From: Lentzea alba | GTDB taxonomy: Bacteria; Actinomycetota; Actinomycetes; Mycobacteriales; Pseudonocardiaceae | DNA length: 64,000 nucleotides | Assembly: GCF_011067745.1 (NCBI RefSeq) | Contig: NZ_JAAMPJ010000003.1 | Span: 1 to 64,000, forward strand | Reading direction: 5' to 3' | Part shown: piece after piece, positions 25,916 through 34,791 of the stretch | Position numbering within the stretch: position 1 is the first letter of the stretch | How the letters are laid out: the number at the start of each line of letters is the position of its first letter | Program-made: the position numbers and the translations under genes | Notes under the pieces: generated by a model | Told to the model about the DNA's origin: nothing | Seen by the model: the letters and a program-made list of their open reading frames with translations, nothing else | Databases searched by the model: none

Positions 25916-26398
25916 CCACCGGCCATCCGGGCGGCCGAGCGGGGTGCCACGGTCACGTCACTGACGATCTCGGCGGAGCAGCGCACGGCGGCGCTGGACC
26001 GGGTGAGGGAGGTGAGCCTCCACGATCGAGTGACGGCCGAGGTGCGTGACTACCGAGAGGAGCACGATCTCTGCGACGCCGTCGGCAGCTTCGAGACGAT
26101 CGAGGCAGTCGGTGCCGAACAACGGCCCGAGTACTTCTCGATGATCTACCGGGTGCTCGCGCCGGGCGGCCGGGCAGGGCGGATTGTCGAAACACGCTCG
26201 TTCGGCCGCGACTACGCCGAGACCGTTCGCCGCCGGCGCGACACTTGCCTCACCCGTTGGGACCAGGTGAAACAGCTCGGCTTCGACGACACCTTCCGCC
26301 GGATGTGGGAGTGCTACCTGGCCTGCTCGGAGGCCGGATTCCGCGGCGGCCACCTCGGCGTACAACAATTTGCCATGGCCGAACGGCTGGGCCATTAG
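25916..26398 (+). pseudogene. Cyclopropane-fatty-acyl-phospholipid synthase remnant
   Basis: The reading AERGATVTSLTISAEQR...VREVSLHDRV, ETIEAVG, YRVLAPGGR, then SFGRDYAETVRRRRD and FDDTFRRMWECYLACSEAGFRGGHLGVQQF follows the middle and C-terminal landmarks of the CFA synthase SAM-methyltransferase family. The N-terminal half is gone: the frame opens at 25916 after a stop, with no start codon before 26003. About 60 residues between the APGG turn and the SFGRDYA segment also look deleted. The fragment therefore cannot make a normal enzyme. Confidence 0.72.
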
Positions 26399-26543
26399 GA
26401 CCATGTTCTACCCCAAAAGGGTGCTGGTTATCCCGTCCGGCTGGACTTCGTGGTCCTCTTGGAAGCAGGCGGTATCAAACGGCTCGCTGCGTTCTCTTCT
26501 TCAGTGAAGCCCCGAGTGTCGCTGTAATGAGGAGGTCGCCGGG

Positions 26544-27230
26544 ATGGTTCAACCCACAGCCGTGCGGACCGGTGGCGGTGTCGGCGTCCTCGCACCCGAG
26601 GACACGTGGAACCAGCCAACGGTGCCCATGCGCCGTCGGGTGCGCCAGACGCCGGTCTCCAATCAGTGGCTCGCCGAAGCCGAGTTCACCGACCTCGTCG
26701 ACGCCGCCCTGGACGGAGACAGACGGGCGGTCGAGCACCTGCTCGGCCGAATCCAGCCGCTGATCGTGCGCTACTGCCGCGCCCGCGTCGGCGGCCGCGA
26801 ACGGACTCTGGTCTCGGCCGAGGACATCGCGCAGGAGGTCTGCGTGGCCGTGCTGGGCGCTCTGTCCAAGTACCGCTACGAGCCGGGCTCGTTCCTCGCG
26901 TTCGTCTACGGCATCGCCGCGCACAAGGTCGCCGACGCCCGCCGCCGCGCCGTCCGCAACCGCGCGGAGGTCGTGCCGGAGCTGCCGGACTGCCCTTCGC
27001 TGGACGACGGCCCGGAACAGCACGCGGTCAACGGCGAGATGATGGCCCAGGTCACGCGGCTGCTGCACAAGCTGCCGGCCCGCCAGCGCGAGATCCTCGT
27101 GCTGCGGGTGGCCGTGGGACTGTCCGCCGAGGAGGTCGCGCTGGCTGTGGAGTCGACGCCGGGTGCCGTGCGGGTGGCACAGCACCGCGCGCTCACCCGG
27201 ATGCGGGAGATGATCGCGGAGGAGGGCTAG
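26544..27230 (+). CDS. RNA polymerase sigma factor, ShbA/SigD-type ECF
   Basis: A 228-aa ECF sigma factor. Region 2 reads LIVRYCRARVGGRERTLVSAEDIAQEVCVAVLGALSKYRYEPGSFLAFVYGIAAHKVADA; region 4 reads LPARQREILVLRVAVGLSAEEVALAVESTPGAVRVAQHRAL. The YCRARVGG and AEDIAQEVCVAV wording is characteristic of the Streptomyces ShbA / mycobacterial SigD group; ShbA in Streptomyces drives the principal sigma gene. ATG 26544 has GAGGAGG 8 nt upstream. An N-terminal extension of about 45 residues is unusual. No adjacent anti-sigma gene. The 3' end overlaps the MFS gene by 38 bp. Confidence 0.84.
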   Translation: MVQPTAVRTGGGVGVLAPEDTWNQPTVPMRRRVRQTPVSNQWLAEAEFTDLVDAALDGDRRAVEHLLGRIQPLIVRYCRARVGGRERTLVSAEDIAQEVCVAVLGALSKYRYEPGSFLAFVYGIAAHKVADARRRAVRNRAEVVPELPDCPSLDDGPEQHAVNGEMMAQVTRLLHKLPARQREILVLRVAVGLSAEEVALAVESTPGAVRVAQHRALTRMREMIAEEG

Positions 27231-28410
27231 CCGGAACACCGAGGTCCGTGAACGCCGCGACCAGCGCCGTCACCAGGATGAGCGCTCCGAACGCGAGCAG
27301 AGCGGGCCCGCCGCCCGCGACCCCCGCCAGGAACCCGCCGAGCACCGGCGCCAGCGGGGTGAGCACCCGGCTGGCCAGCGTGGTGATGCCGTCCAGGCGG
27401 CCCATCATGTCCTCGGGCACCAGTTCGGTGTAGAGCGCGGAGACCGCCACGTTGATCAACGGGGTGACCGTCGCGGTGACCGCCAGCGGCACGAACGGCC
27501 AGAAGGCGCCGAACGGGAGTGCCATGGCGAGGTTGCAGAGGCCGAAGACCGCGAGCACCACGACGATGAGCCGGCCGGGGGCGAGCGTGACACGCGGGGC
27601 GAACAGCGAACCCAGCACCCCGCCCACGCCGATGCCCGCGAAGACCACACCGGTGTCGAGCGCGTTGCCGCCGCGTTCGCCGACGAGCACGATCACCGGC
27701 AGCATCGAGGCGCCGCCCAGCAGGTTCAGCACGAGGAAGACGAACGTGAGGTTGCGCAGGCCCTTCTGGTGCCAGAGCCACGCGCCGGCTTCCTTGATGT
27801 CGTGGTGCATCTTCTGCCGTGGCTTCTGTTCGGTCCGTGCAGGGATCTTGGCGAACCACGCGCACACCGCGGCCACGGCGAACGTGATGGCGTCGACCAC
27901 GAACGGCACCGCGCGCCCGGCGGCCATGAGCAGGGCGCCCAGCGGTGGTCCGGCGACCCGCGCCGCGTGGCCACGCGCCTCCTCCTGCGCGTAGGCGGGC
28001 TTGAGCTGGTCTTTCGGCACGACGGCCTGGATCGCGGTGGCACGTGCCGGGCCGGCGAACGCCGTGCACACGCCGTCGACGATCGCGAGCACGAGGAAGA
28101 CGGCGATGTGGGCGCGATCGGTGAGGACGGCGACGGCCAAGACCGCCGCGGTCGCCGCCTGGACGGTCTGGCTCCACACGAGCGTCATCCGGCGGTCCCA
28201 GCGGTCGACCCACACGCCGGCCGGCATGAGCGCGATGATCAGCGCGGCCGCCCGCGCACCGCCGACCGCGCCCGCCCAGAACGGCGAACCGGTGAGCGCG
28301 ATGATCAGCAGTGGCGCGGCCAGCACGGTGATCGTGCTGCCGAGCTGTGAGACGGCGCCGCCGAACCACAGCAGCTGGAACTGAACGTTTTTCCGAAGCG
28401 GAACCCCCAT
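27193..28410 (-). CDS. MFS transporter
   Basis: A 405-aa membrane protein with about 12 hydrophobic helices. Motif A-like loop GVWVDRWDRRMTLV after helix 2 and the charged central loop (PARTEQKPRQKMHHDIKEAG) fit the major facilitator superfamily, in the group of macrolide-efflux-like exporters (MefA/enterobactin exporter style). ATG 28410 starts MGVPLRKNVQFQLLWFGGAVSQLG, the standard family start. It runs divergently from the PfkB gene with a 51-bp gap. Substrate unknown. Confidence 0.85.
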   Translation of the reverse strand: MGVPLRKNVQFQLLWFGGAVSQLGSTITVLAAPLLIIALTGSPFWAGAVGGARAAALIIALMPAGVWVDRWDRRMTLVWSQTVQAATAAVLAVAVLTDRAHIAVFLVLAIVDGVCTAFAGPARATAIQAVVPKDQLKPAYAQEEARGHAARVAGPPLGALLMAAGRAVPFVVDAITFAVAAVCAWFAKIPARTEQKPRQKMHHDIKEAGAWLWHQKGLRNLTFVFLVLNLLGGASMLPVIVLVGERGGNALDTGVVFAGIGVGGVLGSLFAPRVTLAPGRLIVVVLAVFGLCNLAMALPFGAFWPFVPLAVTATVTPLINVAVSALYTELVPEDMMGRLDGITTLASRVLTPLAPVLGGFLAGVAGGGPALLAFGALILVTALVAAFTDLGVPASPPPRSSPASG

Positions 28411-28461
28411 GGGCGTCGTTTCTAACGCATGAGTGTCAGGGGCGGGTGGCAAGGTTTACGC

Positions 28462-29502
28462 ATGGCTGACCCCGCGGCTGTTCCGGACTTCGACGTGCTG
28501 CTCACCGGCACCGTCTTCCTCGACATCATCTTCACCGGCCTGCCCCGCCCACCGGCCGCGGGAACAGAGGTGTGGGCCGAGGGACTCGGGTCGTGTCCCG
28601 GCGGGATCGCGAACCTCGCGGTCGCGTTGCGCCGGCTGGAGTTGAAGACCGCGCTGGCGGCGGCGTTCGGCGAGGACGCGTACGGCGACTTCTGCTGGGA
28701 CGTGCTGGCCGACCAGGAAGGTGTCGACCTCTCTTATTGCCGTCGTTTCTACGGGTGGCACTCGCCGGTGACCGTGTCCATGGCCATGGAGCGCGACCGC
28801 AGCATGGTCACGCACGGGCACAAGGCGCCCGTCATCGCGGACGACCTCTTCTGCCCGCCGCCCTCGACGCGGGCGTGCTTCGTGCACATCCAGGCCGAGG
28901 ACGAACAGTGGGTGCGCACGGCGAAGGAGAACGGCGCGAAGCTCTTCGCCGACATCGGCTGGGACCGCACCGGGGCGTGGTCGCCGGAACTGCTGCGCCG
29001 GCTCGACGGATATGACGTGTTCCTGCCCAACCACGTGGAGGCGCAGGGCTACACGCGCACCGACACGCCGGAGGCCGCGGCGCGCCGGCTCGCCGAGCAC
29101 GTGCCGGTGGTCGTCGTCACGCGCGGGGGCGGCGGCGCGGTCGCGGTGGACGGGTCCACCGGCGAGGTCGTCGACGTGCCGGGGCTGAACGTCGCGCAGC
29201 TCGACGCGACGGGGGCCGGTGACGTGTTTGGCGCCGGGTTCGTGATGGGCACTCTGGCCGGGTGGCCGCTGGAGCACCGGGTCCGGTTCGCGAACCTGTG
29301 CGCCGCGCTGTCCGTGCAGCATTTCGGCGGTTCGCTGTCGTCTCCCGGTTGGGGGGACATCGCGGTCTGGTGGCGGACGGTGAGCCGGCGGCCCGACGAG
29401 GAACTGGCGCGGTACGGGTTCCTCGACGACCTGTTGCCCGACCACGCCGGTGTGGAGGTGCGCAGAGCTAGTCCGACGATCGGACTGCGGTTGCTCCGGT
29501 AG
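28462..29502 (+). CDS. PfkB-family carbohydrate kinase
   Basis: A 346-aa ribokinase-like kinase. The N-terminal signature is SCPGGIANLAVALRRL (PfkB motif 1), and the catalytic site DATGAGDVFGAGFV carries the anion hole GAGD and base Asp. It phosphorylates a sugar or nucleoside hydroxyl with ATP; the substrate is unclear. ATG 28462 is chosen; an in-frame ATG at 28429 would add 11 residues without family support. Divergent from the MFS gene. Confidence 0.86.
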   Translation: MADPAAVPDFDVLLTGTVFLDIIFTGLPRPPAAGTEVWAEGLGSCPGGIANLAVALRRLELKTALAAAFGEDAYGDFCWDVLADQEGVDLSYCRRFYGWHSPVTVSMAMERDRSMVTHGHKAPVIADDLFCPPPSTRACFVHIQAEDEQWVRTAKENGAKLFADIGWDRTGAWSPELLRRLDGYDVFLPNHVEAQGYTRTDTPEAAARRLAEHVPVVVVTRGGGGAVAVDGSTGEVVDVPGLNVAQLDATGAGDVFGAGFVMGTLAGWPLEHRVRFANLCAALSVQHFGGSLSSPGWGDIAVWWRTVSRRPDEELARYGFLDDLLPDHAGVEVRRASPTIGLRLLR

Positions 29503-29598
29503 GTTGAAAACAGTCGATCAGCGGACGCAACCTCACAGGCCTCTCGCGCGACTTATAGGTATAGAGCTCTCTGGGGATTGTTCGGAAGGAGTTGCGGG

Positions 29599-31716
29599 TT
29601 GTTCGCCGCACGCGCGTCAGGCTTGGTCAAATTGCTGGGGTTGTGCCTGACGGCAGGTGTGCTCCTCGCCGCGATGGTGTTCCCGTTCGTCGGAGGTCTC
29701 GGGCTCGCGTCCAACCGCGCGGCCGACACGGTCGACCAGACGTCGGGTGATCTCGCGAAGGGCGAGCTGCCGCTCGTCACCACCATTCAAGACATGAACG
29801 GCGAGCCGATCGCCTACCTGTACGACCAGTACCGGGTGCCGCTGGAGTCGGCGCAGATCTCGGACACCATGAAGGCCGCGATCCTCGCGATCGAGGACAA
29901 GCGGTTCTTCGAACACCACGGCGTCGACTGGCAGGGCATCGCCCGTGCCGCAGCCAAGGCCGGTGTGGACGGTGGAGCGACGCAGGGCGCGTCCACGCTC
30001 ACCCAGCAGTACGTGAAGAACTACATGGCTTTCGTGCTCGGTGTCGACAACGAGCAGGAGGCCTGGGAGAAGGCCACCGAGGCGACCATCGGCCGCAAGA
30101 TGCGCGAGGCGCGGGTCGCGTTGCAGCTCGAGCAGCAGATGTCGAAGGAAGAGATCCTCACCGGCTACCTCAACATCGTGCCGCTGGGCAACCAGACCTA
30201 CGGCGTCGGCGCGGCCGCCAAGGCGTACTTCAACACGACCGCCGACAAGCTGACCGTTCCGCAGGCCGCGTTGCTGGCCGCGATCGCGAACCGGCCGTCG
30301 TCGCTGAACCCCGGTGCCGCCCCGGAGAAGGCGCTGGAGCGCCGCAACCTCGTCATCGACAAGATGCGCGAGAACAACGCGTTCGGCACCGACCAGGCCG
30401 AGGCCGAGAAGAAGGCCACCGAGTACAAGGCCGCGCCGCTGGGCGTCGTCGACGACCTGAAGATCCTGCCCAAGGGCTGCGTCGGCGCCGGTGACGGCCC
30501 GATCTACGGCTTCTTCTGCTCCTACCTGCTCGACTACCTGCGGGAAGCCGGCATCACGGACAAGCAGTTGCAGCGCGGTGGCCTCACCATCAAGACCACG
30601 ATGGACCCGAAGGCCACCAAGGCCGCGAAGACGGCGGCCGAGCAGCAGGTCCCGAAGACCACGAACGGCGTCTCGAACGTCATGTCCGTCGTCCAGCCGG
30701 TCGACGGCAAGCACAAGGTGCGCGCGCTCGTCGCCTCCCGCGACTTCGGCAACAGCGCCGAGCTCGGCCAGGTCGCCCGCCCGGTGCCCGCCGAGGTCCT
30801 CCCGTTCGGTCCCGGCTCGGTGAACAAGATCTTCACCGCCGCCACGGCGCTCGAAAAGCACGTCACCGGCATCGACAAGATGATCGACGTCCCCGCCACC
30901 TACGCCTCGAGGGTCTACCCGAACGGCAACACGCCGTGGGTCGTGAAGAACGCGGGCAAGTACAACGACAAGATGACGCTGACCCAGGCTCTCGCGACGT
31001 CCCCGAACACCGGCTTCGTCATCCTGCAGGAGAAGGCCGGTCTGGACAGCGTGGTCGACATGGCCTACCGCCTGGGCATGCGCGAGACCCTGCAGGGCGT
31101 GAACCGCGGCGGTGAGCCGCTCAAGGCCGACAAGTCGAACGGCCCGTCCCAGGGCGACTGGACGAAGCAGAACAACGCGGGCTCCTACACCCTCGGTCCG
31201 GGCGCGACCAGCGTCCTGGAACTGGCGAACGTGGCCGCCACCATCGTCTCCGGCGGCAAGTGGTGCCCGCCGACCCCGGTGGAGAAGGTCATCGACCGCT
31301 ACGGCAAGGAGATCCCGCTCAAGGAGAAGCCCTGCGAGCAGGCCGTGGACCCCGAGCTGGCCAACTCGCTGGCCCAGGCCATGTCCCACGACACCAGCGG
31401 CTCGGGTACCGCCGCGGACGCGGCCAAGGATGCCGGCTGGACCCGCCCGGCCATCGCCAAGACCGGCACCACCGAGGAGCACAAGTCGGTGGCCTTCCTG
31501 GCCGCGACCCCGCAGTACGCCGGCGCCGCGATGACCTACGCCGACGGCAACGCCCCCCAGGTGATCTGCGCGAACCCGATGCGGCTCTGTCCCGGCAGCT
31601 CGCAGGGCGTGTTCGGTGGCCAGGGCGCGGCACCGACGTGGTTCAACACCATGAAGGTGATCCACGAAGGCCTGCCGCCGGCGGGGCTGCCGCCTGCTTC
31701 ACCCAAGTACAAGTAG
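29599..31716 (+). CDS. Bifunctional class A penicillin-binding protein
   Basis: A 705-aa membrane-anchored peptidoglycan polymerase. After one span (LLGLCLTAGVLLAAMVFPFVGGL), the GT51 glycosyltransferase has EDKRFFEHHGVD, GASTLTQQYVKN and RKMREAR; the transpeptidase has S407-VNK (SxxK), SPN and AKTGTTE. Both lipid II polymerisation and cross-linking are expected. TTG 29599 follows GGAAGGAG by 7 nt; an upstream in-frame TTG at 29578 precedes that ribosome-binding site. The short Pro-rich tail ends at a terminator. Confidence 0.91.
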   Translation: MFAARASGLVKLLGLCLTAGVLLAAMVFPFVGGLGLASNRAADTVDQTSGDLAKGELPLVTTIQDMNGEPIAYLYDQYRVPLESAQISDTMKAAILAIEDKRFFEHHGVDWQGIARAAAKAGVDGGATQGASTLTQQYVKNYMAFVLGVDNEQEAWEKATEATIGRKMREARVALQLEQQMSKEEILTGYLNIVPLGNQTYGVGAAAKAYFNTTADKLTVPQAALLAAIANRPSSLNPGAAPEKALERRNLVIDKMRENNAFGTDQAEAEKKATEYKAAPLGVVDDLKILPKGCVGAGDGPIYGFFCSYLLDYLREAGITDKQLQRGGLTIKTTMDPKATKAAKTAAEQQVPKTTNGVSNVMSVVQPVDGKHKVRALVASRDFGNSAELGQVARPVPAEVLPFGPGSVNKIFTAATALEKHVTGIDKMIDVPATYASRVYPNGNTPWVVKNAGKYNDKMTLTQALATSPNTGFVILQEKAGLDSVVDMAYRLGMRETLQGVNRGGEPLKADKSNGPSQGDWTKQNNAGSYTLGPGATSVLELANVAATIVSGGKWCPPTPVEKVIDRYGKEIPLKEKPCEQAVDPELANSLAQAMSHDTSGSGTAADAAKDAGWTRPAIAKTGTTEEHKSVAFLAATPQYAGAAMTYADGNAPQVICANPMRLCPGSSQGVFGGQGAAPTWFNTMKVIHEGLPPAGLPPASPKYK

Positions 31717-31749
31717 GGGCGGGTCCAGCTCGGACCTGCCCGGCCTGAG

Positions 31750-31784
31750 GGGCCGCCGGACGCCAGCCGCGTCCGGCGGCCCTT
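31750..31784 (+). terminator. Intrinsic terminator after the PBP gene
   Basis: GGGCCGCCGGACGC and GCGTCCGGCGGCCC form a 14-bp perfect stem with a 5-nt loop (CAGCC), followed by TTT. It lies 33 bp beyond the PBP stop codon. Confidence 0.86.
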
Positions 31785-31785
31785 T

Positions 31786-32203
31786 GCGTTGAGCGCGTCG
31801 CGCACGGCCCGCGGAAGCCCGAAATCGGCCCGCACACGCCTGGTGACCATCCCCAGCCGACGCCGCTCCAAAACTCGGCCGTGACCCTTTCACGATTAAG
31901 CGACTGACCAGTACAAACACCGTGACCGGGATTGGTCTGAAACGCCTTGACCATCGACTCCGCAGGTCAATCACGGTGCGTGACAAACAGTGGGCCTCAT
32001 CACCCAAACGCCCTCATCGCTTGCTCGGGCCGGTGACGCGAGGTTACGTTCTGCGCCGCATGTCACGGTTCGATAACCGCAAGGACACGGATCCGCCCCC
32101 GAAGCGGTCCAGTCCGACACCGGGCCCCCGAAGCCCGCAGCCAGGCCCCCCGAAGCCCGGCGAAGCGCGGTCGTCGAACTCCCCCGAGTGCATGGAGGCA
32201 GGT
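31786..32203 (+). promoter_or_regulatory. Long leader region upstream of the M23 peptidase gene
   Basis: About 420 bp without an obvious gene. Inverted motifs include CGTGA-CCCTT-TCACG near 31880-31894 and CACCGTGA (31918-31925) with TCACGGTG (31971-31978), so the RNA or DNA can form dyads. Cell-wall hydrolase genes in actinobacteria often carry long regulated leaders; I did not recognise the c-di-AMP (ydaO) consensus here. The later part (from 32060) could instead encode a Pro-rich N-terminal extension. Confidence 0.4.
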
Positions 32204-32995
32204 TTGGCACGGCATCGAGCGAAGGACGCTCTGGTCGACTTCGTCGGCAGAGTGGACCTGGACCGCAAGAAGGCCGTTGCGGTGGTTGTCGCCGCGGGCG
32301 CCCTCGCCGGCGCCGGTTTTGCCCAGGCGATGACCACGGTCACGCCGGTCGACCGCATCGTCCCCGTCGCGGCCACCAAGGATCTCGCGGCGGCGCTGAC
32401 CGCGCAGCCGCCGCAGCAGGAGAGCATCCAGACGATCCACTCGCTGGACACCGGTGCCGAGACGCGCAAGCTGTTGCAGGCCGAGCAGCTCCAGGCGCAG
32501 TTCCACGTCCGCGAGGCGCTCAAGTCCGCGGAGGGCGCCTACGTCAAGCGCCAGGAGGCAGCCAAGGCCGAGCAGGCTCGCCTCGCGGCCGAGGCGGAGG
32601 CCAAGCGGCCCAAGGTCGTCCGGCCCGCCCAGGGGACGTTCACGTCCGGTTTCGGTGCGCGGTGGGGGACCAGCCACAACGGCGTCGACATCGCGAACGC
32701 CATCGGCACGCCGATCGTGGCGGCCATGGACGGCACCGTCATCGAGGCCGGGCCCGCGTCCGGGTTCGGGCTGTGGGTTCGCGTCCAGCACGCGGACGGC
32801 ACGATCACCGTCTACGGGCACATGAACACCATCGACGTGCCGCAGGGTGCGAAGGTCAAGGCCGGCCAGCAGATCGCGACGATCGGCAACCGCGGCCAGT
32901 CGACCGGGCCGCACCTGCACTTCGAGGTCTGGGTCGGCGGCTCGCAGAAGGTCAACCCGGTGGGTTGGCTCGCTGAGCGCGGTGTGACGCTCTGA
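32204..32995 (+). CDS. M23-family peptidoglycan endopeptidase, membrane-anchored
   Basis: A 263-aa exported protein with an N-terminal hydrophobic segment (KKAVAVVVAAGALAGAGFAQA), a coiled Ala/Glu/Lys-rich linker (about 75-125), and a LytM/M23 domain with Zn ligands in NGVDIAN (usual HxGxDIA region, here NGVDIA with H just before) and GPHLHFEVW (HxH). It should cut peptidoglycan cross-bridges. TTG 32204 follows GGAGG by 5 nt and starts MARHRAKDALVDFVGR. Alternatives: ATG 32060 (no Shine-Dalgarno, Pro-rich extension) or ATG 32192. Confidence 0.82.
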   Translation: MARHRAKDALVDFVGRVDLDRKKAVAVVVAAGALAGAGFAQAMTTVTPVDRIVPVAATKDLAAALTAQPPQQESIQTIHSLDTGAETRKLLQAEQLQAQFHVREALKSAEGAYVKRQEAAKAEQARLAAEAEAKRPKVVRPAQGTFTSGFGARWGTSHNGVDIANAIGTPIVAAMDGTVIEAGPASGFGLWVRVQHADGTITVYGHMNTIDVPQGAKVKAGQQIATIGNRGQSTGPHLHFEVWVGGSQKVNPVGWLAERGVTL

Positions 32996-33108
32996 CAACG
33001 CGTCTCATCACCATCCTCCGGCACTCGCACCAACACGAAAAGTGCGGATAGTCTCCGGCCACGCTGCCGGGCATCAGGCCCGGCGGCGTGGACAACGGAG
33101 TCGAGCAA

Positions 33109-34527
33109 GTGATCTACCGCAGCCCCCTGCCGGCGGTGGTCGTCCCCGAAACCACCGTGCCCGAGCACGTTCTCGCACCAGGCCACGACGAGCTGGCGCT
33201 CCTGGACGCCGTCACGGGTGAACGACTGACCTACGCGGAGCTCAGGACCCAGGTCGAGCGGACCGCGAAGGGCCTGGTCGGAGCGGGGGTCAAGCCCGGT
33301 GACACGGTCGCGATCGCCAGCCTCAACCGGCCGCTGTACGCGGTCGGCGTGCTCGCGGTGATGGCCGCCGGAGCGACCGCGGCGCTGATCAACCCGCTGC
33401 TCACGCCGAGCGAGATCGACCGGCTCAAGGGGCTCGCGAACGTCACGCGCACCCTCGACCTCGACGACCTTCCCGAAGGCGGCACCGAAACGCTCCCGCC
33501 GGGCGACCCCGCCGGGATCGCGGTCGTCCTCTTCTCCAGCGGCACCACCGGCCTCACCAAGGCCGTCGAACTCAGTCACCGGGCGCTCGTCGCCAACCTG
33601 GAGCAGCACCGCCCGGGCTGGCGCATCGACGAGACCGACGTGCTCGCCGCGAACCTGCCGTTCTTCCACGTCTACGGCTTCACGATCATCCTCAACTCCG
33701 GCCTGCTCGGCGGCGCCACGCTGGTGACCATGCCCCGCAGCGACCCCGGCACCTACCTGCAGCGGCTCGCCGACCACCGCGTCACGCGCGCGTTCCTGGT
33801 GCCGCCGCTCGCCGCCGCGATCGCGGACCACGACGGGCCGATCCCCGCGCTGAACCTCAAGCTCGTCCTCTGCGGGGCCGCCCCGCTCGACGAAGACATC
33901 CGCCAGGAAGCCGAACGCAAGCTGCGGGCTCCCATCCGGCAGGGCTACGGCCTCACCGAGGCGGGCGGCACGCACCAGACGGTCGACGGCGACCTGGACA
34001 GCGATCCCACGAGCGTCGGCGTGCTCTGCCCCGGCACCGAGGCCCGCGTCGTGGAACCGGGCACCGGCAACGACACCGCCGAAGGCGAGCTGCTGATCCG
34101 CGGCCCGCAGGTGATGAACGGCTACCTGAACGACGAAGAGGCCACGCGAAAGGCCTTCGTGGACGGATGGTTGCGCACCGGCGATCTCGTGCGAGTCCAC
34201 AACGGCCGGTTCCACGTCGTCGACCGCATCAAAGAAATGATCAAATACAAGGGATATCAGGTCGCGCCCGCCGAGTTGGAGGCGTTGTTGCGACGGCATC
34301 CCGCGGTGAGGGACGCCGCCGTGGTCGGTGCGCCCGATCGGGTTAACGGCGAAGTGCCCAAAGCCTTTGTGGTGACGCAAGGCGACGTCACGGCCGAGGA
34401 GCTGATGGCGTTCGTGGCAGCGGAGGTAGCGCCTTTCAAGAAGGTGCGCCAGGTTGAGTTCGTGCGAGAGATACCGAAGTCCGTGTCCGGCAAGGTCCTG
34501 CGTCGGCTGCTCAAGGAATCACACTAG
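33109..34527 (+). CDS. 4-coumarate-CoA ligase-like AMP-binding enzyme
   Basis: A 472-aa acyl/aryl-CoA synthetase. The P-loop is LFSSGTTGLTKAV, the adenylate motif GYGLTEAGG, the hinge YLNDEEATRKAFVDGWLRTGD, and the C-terminal lysine motif IPKSVSGKVLRRLL. The start VIYRSPLPAVVVPE matches the 4CL-type N-terminus. GTG 33109 has GGAG about 10 nt upstream. It probably activates an aromatic acid to its CoA thioester. It lies 264 bp upstream of an MIO ammonia-lyase gene, suggesting hydroxycinnamate activation. A hairpin GCCGGGC/GCCCGGC precedes the start. Confidence 0.84.
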   Translation: MIYRSPLPAVVVPETTVPEHVLAPGHDELALLDAVTGERLTYAELRTQVERTAKGLVGAGVKPGDTVAIASLNRPLYAVGVLAVMAAGATAALINPLLTPSEIDRLKGLANVTRTLDLDDLPEGGTETLPPGDPAGIAVVLFSSGTTGLTKAVELSHRALVANLEQHRPGWRIDETDVLAANLPFFHVYGFTIILNSGLLGGATLVTMPRSDPGTYLQRLADHRVTRAFLVPPLAAAIADHDGPIPALNLKLVLCGAAPLDEDIRQEAERKLRAPIRQGYGLTEAGGTHQTVDGDLDSDPTSVGVLCPGTEARVVEPGTGNDTAEGELLIRGPQVMNGYLNDEEATRKAFVDGWLRTGDLVRVHNGRFHVVDRIKEMIKYKGYQVAPAELEALLRRHPAVRDAAVVGAPDRVNGEVPKAFVVTQGDVTAEELMAFVAAEVAPFKKVRQVEFVREIPKSVSGKVLRRLLKESH

Positions 34528-34791
34528 TGCGCGTTCACCGAAGTCCTTGGTGTGCAAGGTCTCAGCGCGTGCGGGCAGGTTCACCCCGGTGGAGCAGTCG
34601 GCCGATCTTTTGGCCCGAATCGTGAGCGGAGAGTTCGATCACCTCTCCGGTGGCTTGATCACTCCGGTCGAGCGCTGAGAAATTCTCCTGGCTGGATTTT
34701 CCTCGGGTAGTGCGTACATAAGGCCCTTCCTCGCCGACAGGTCAACGGGGATCGTCGCGAGTGGCTCCCCATGTCGTCCACAGGAGGCGTC

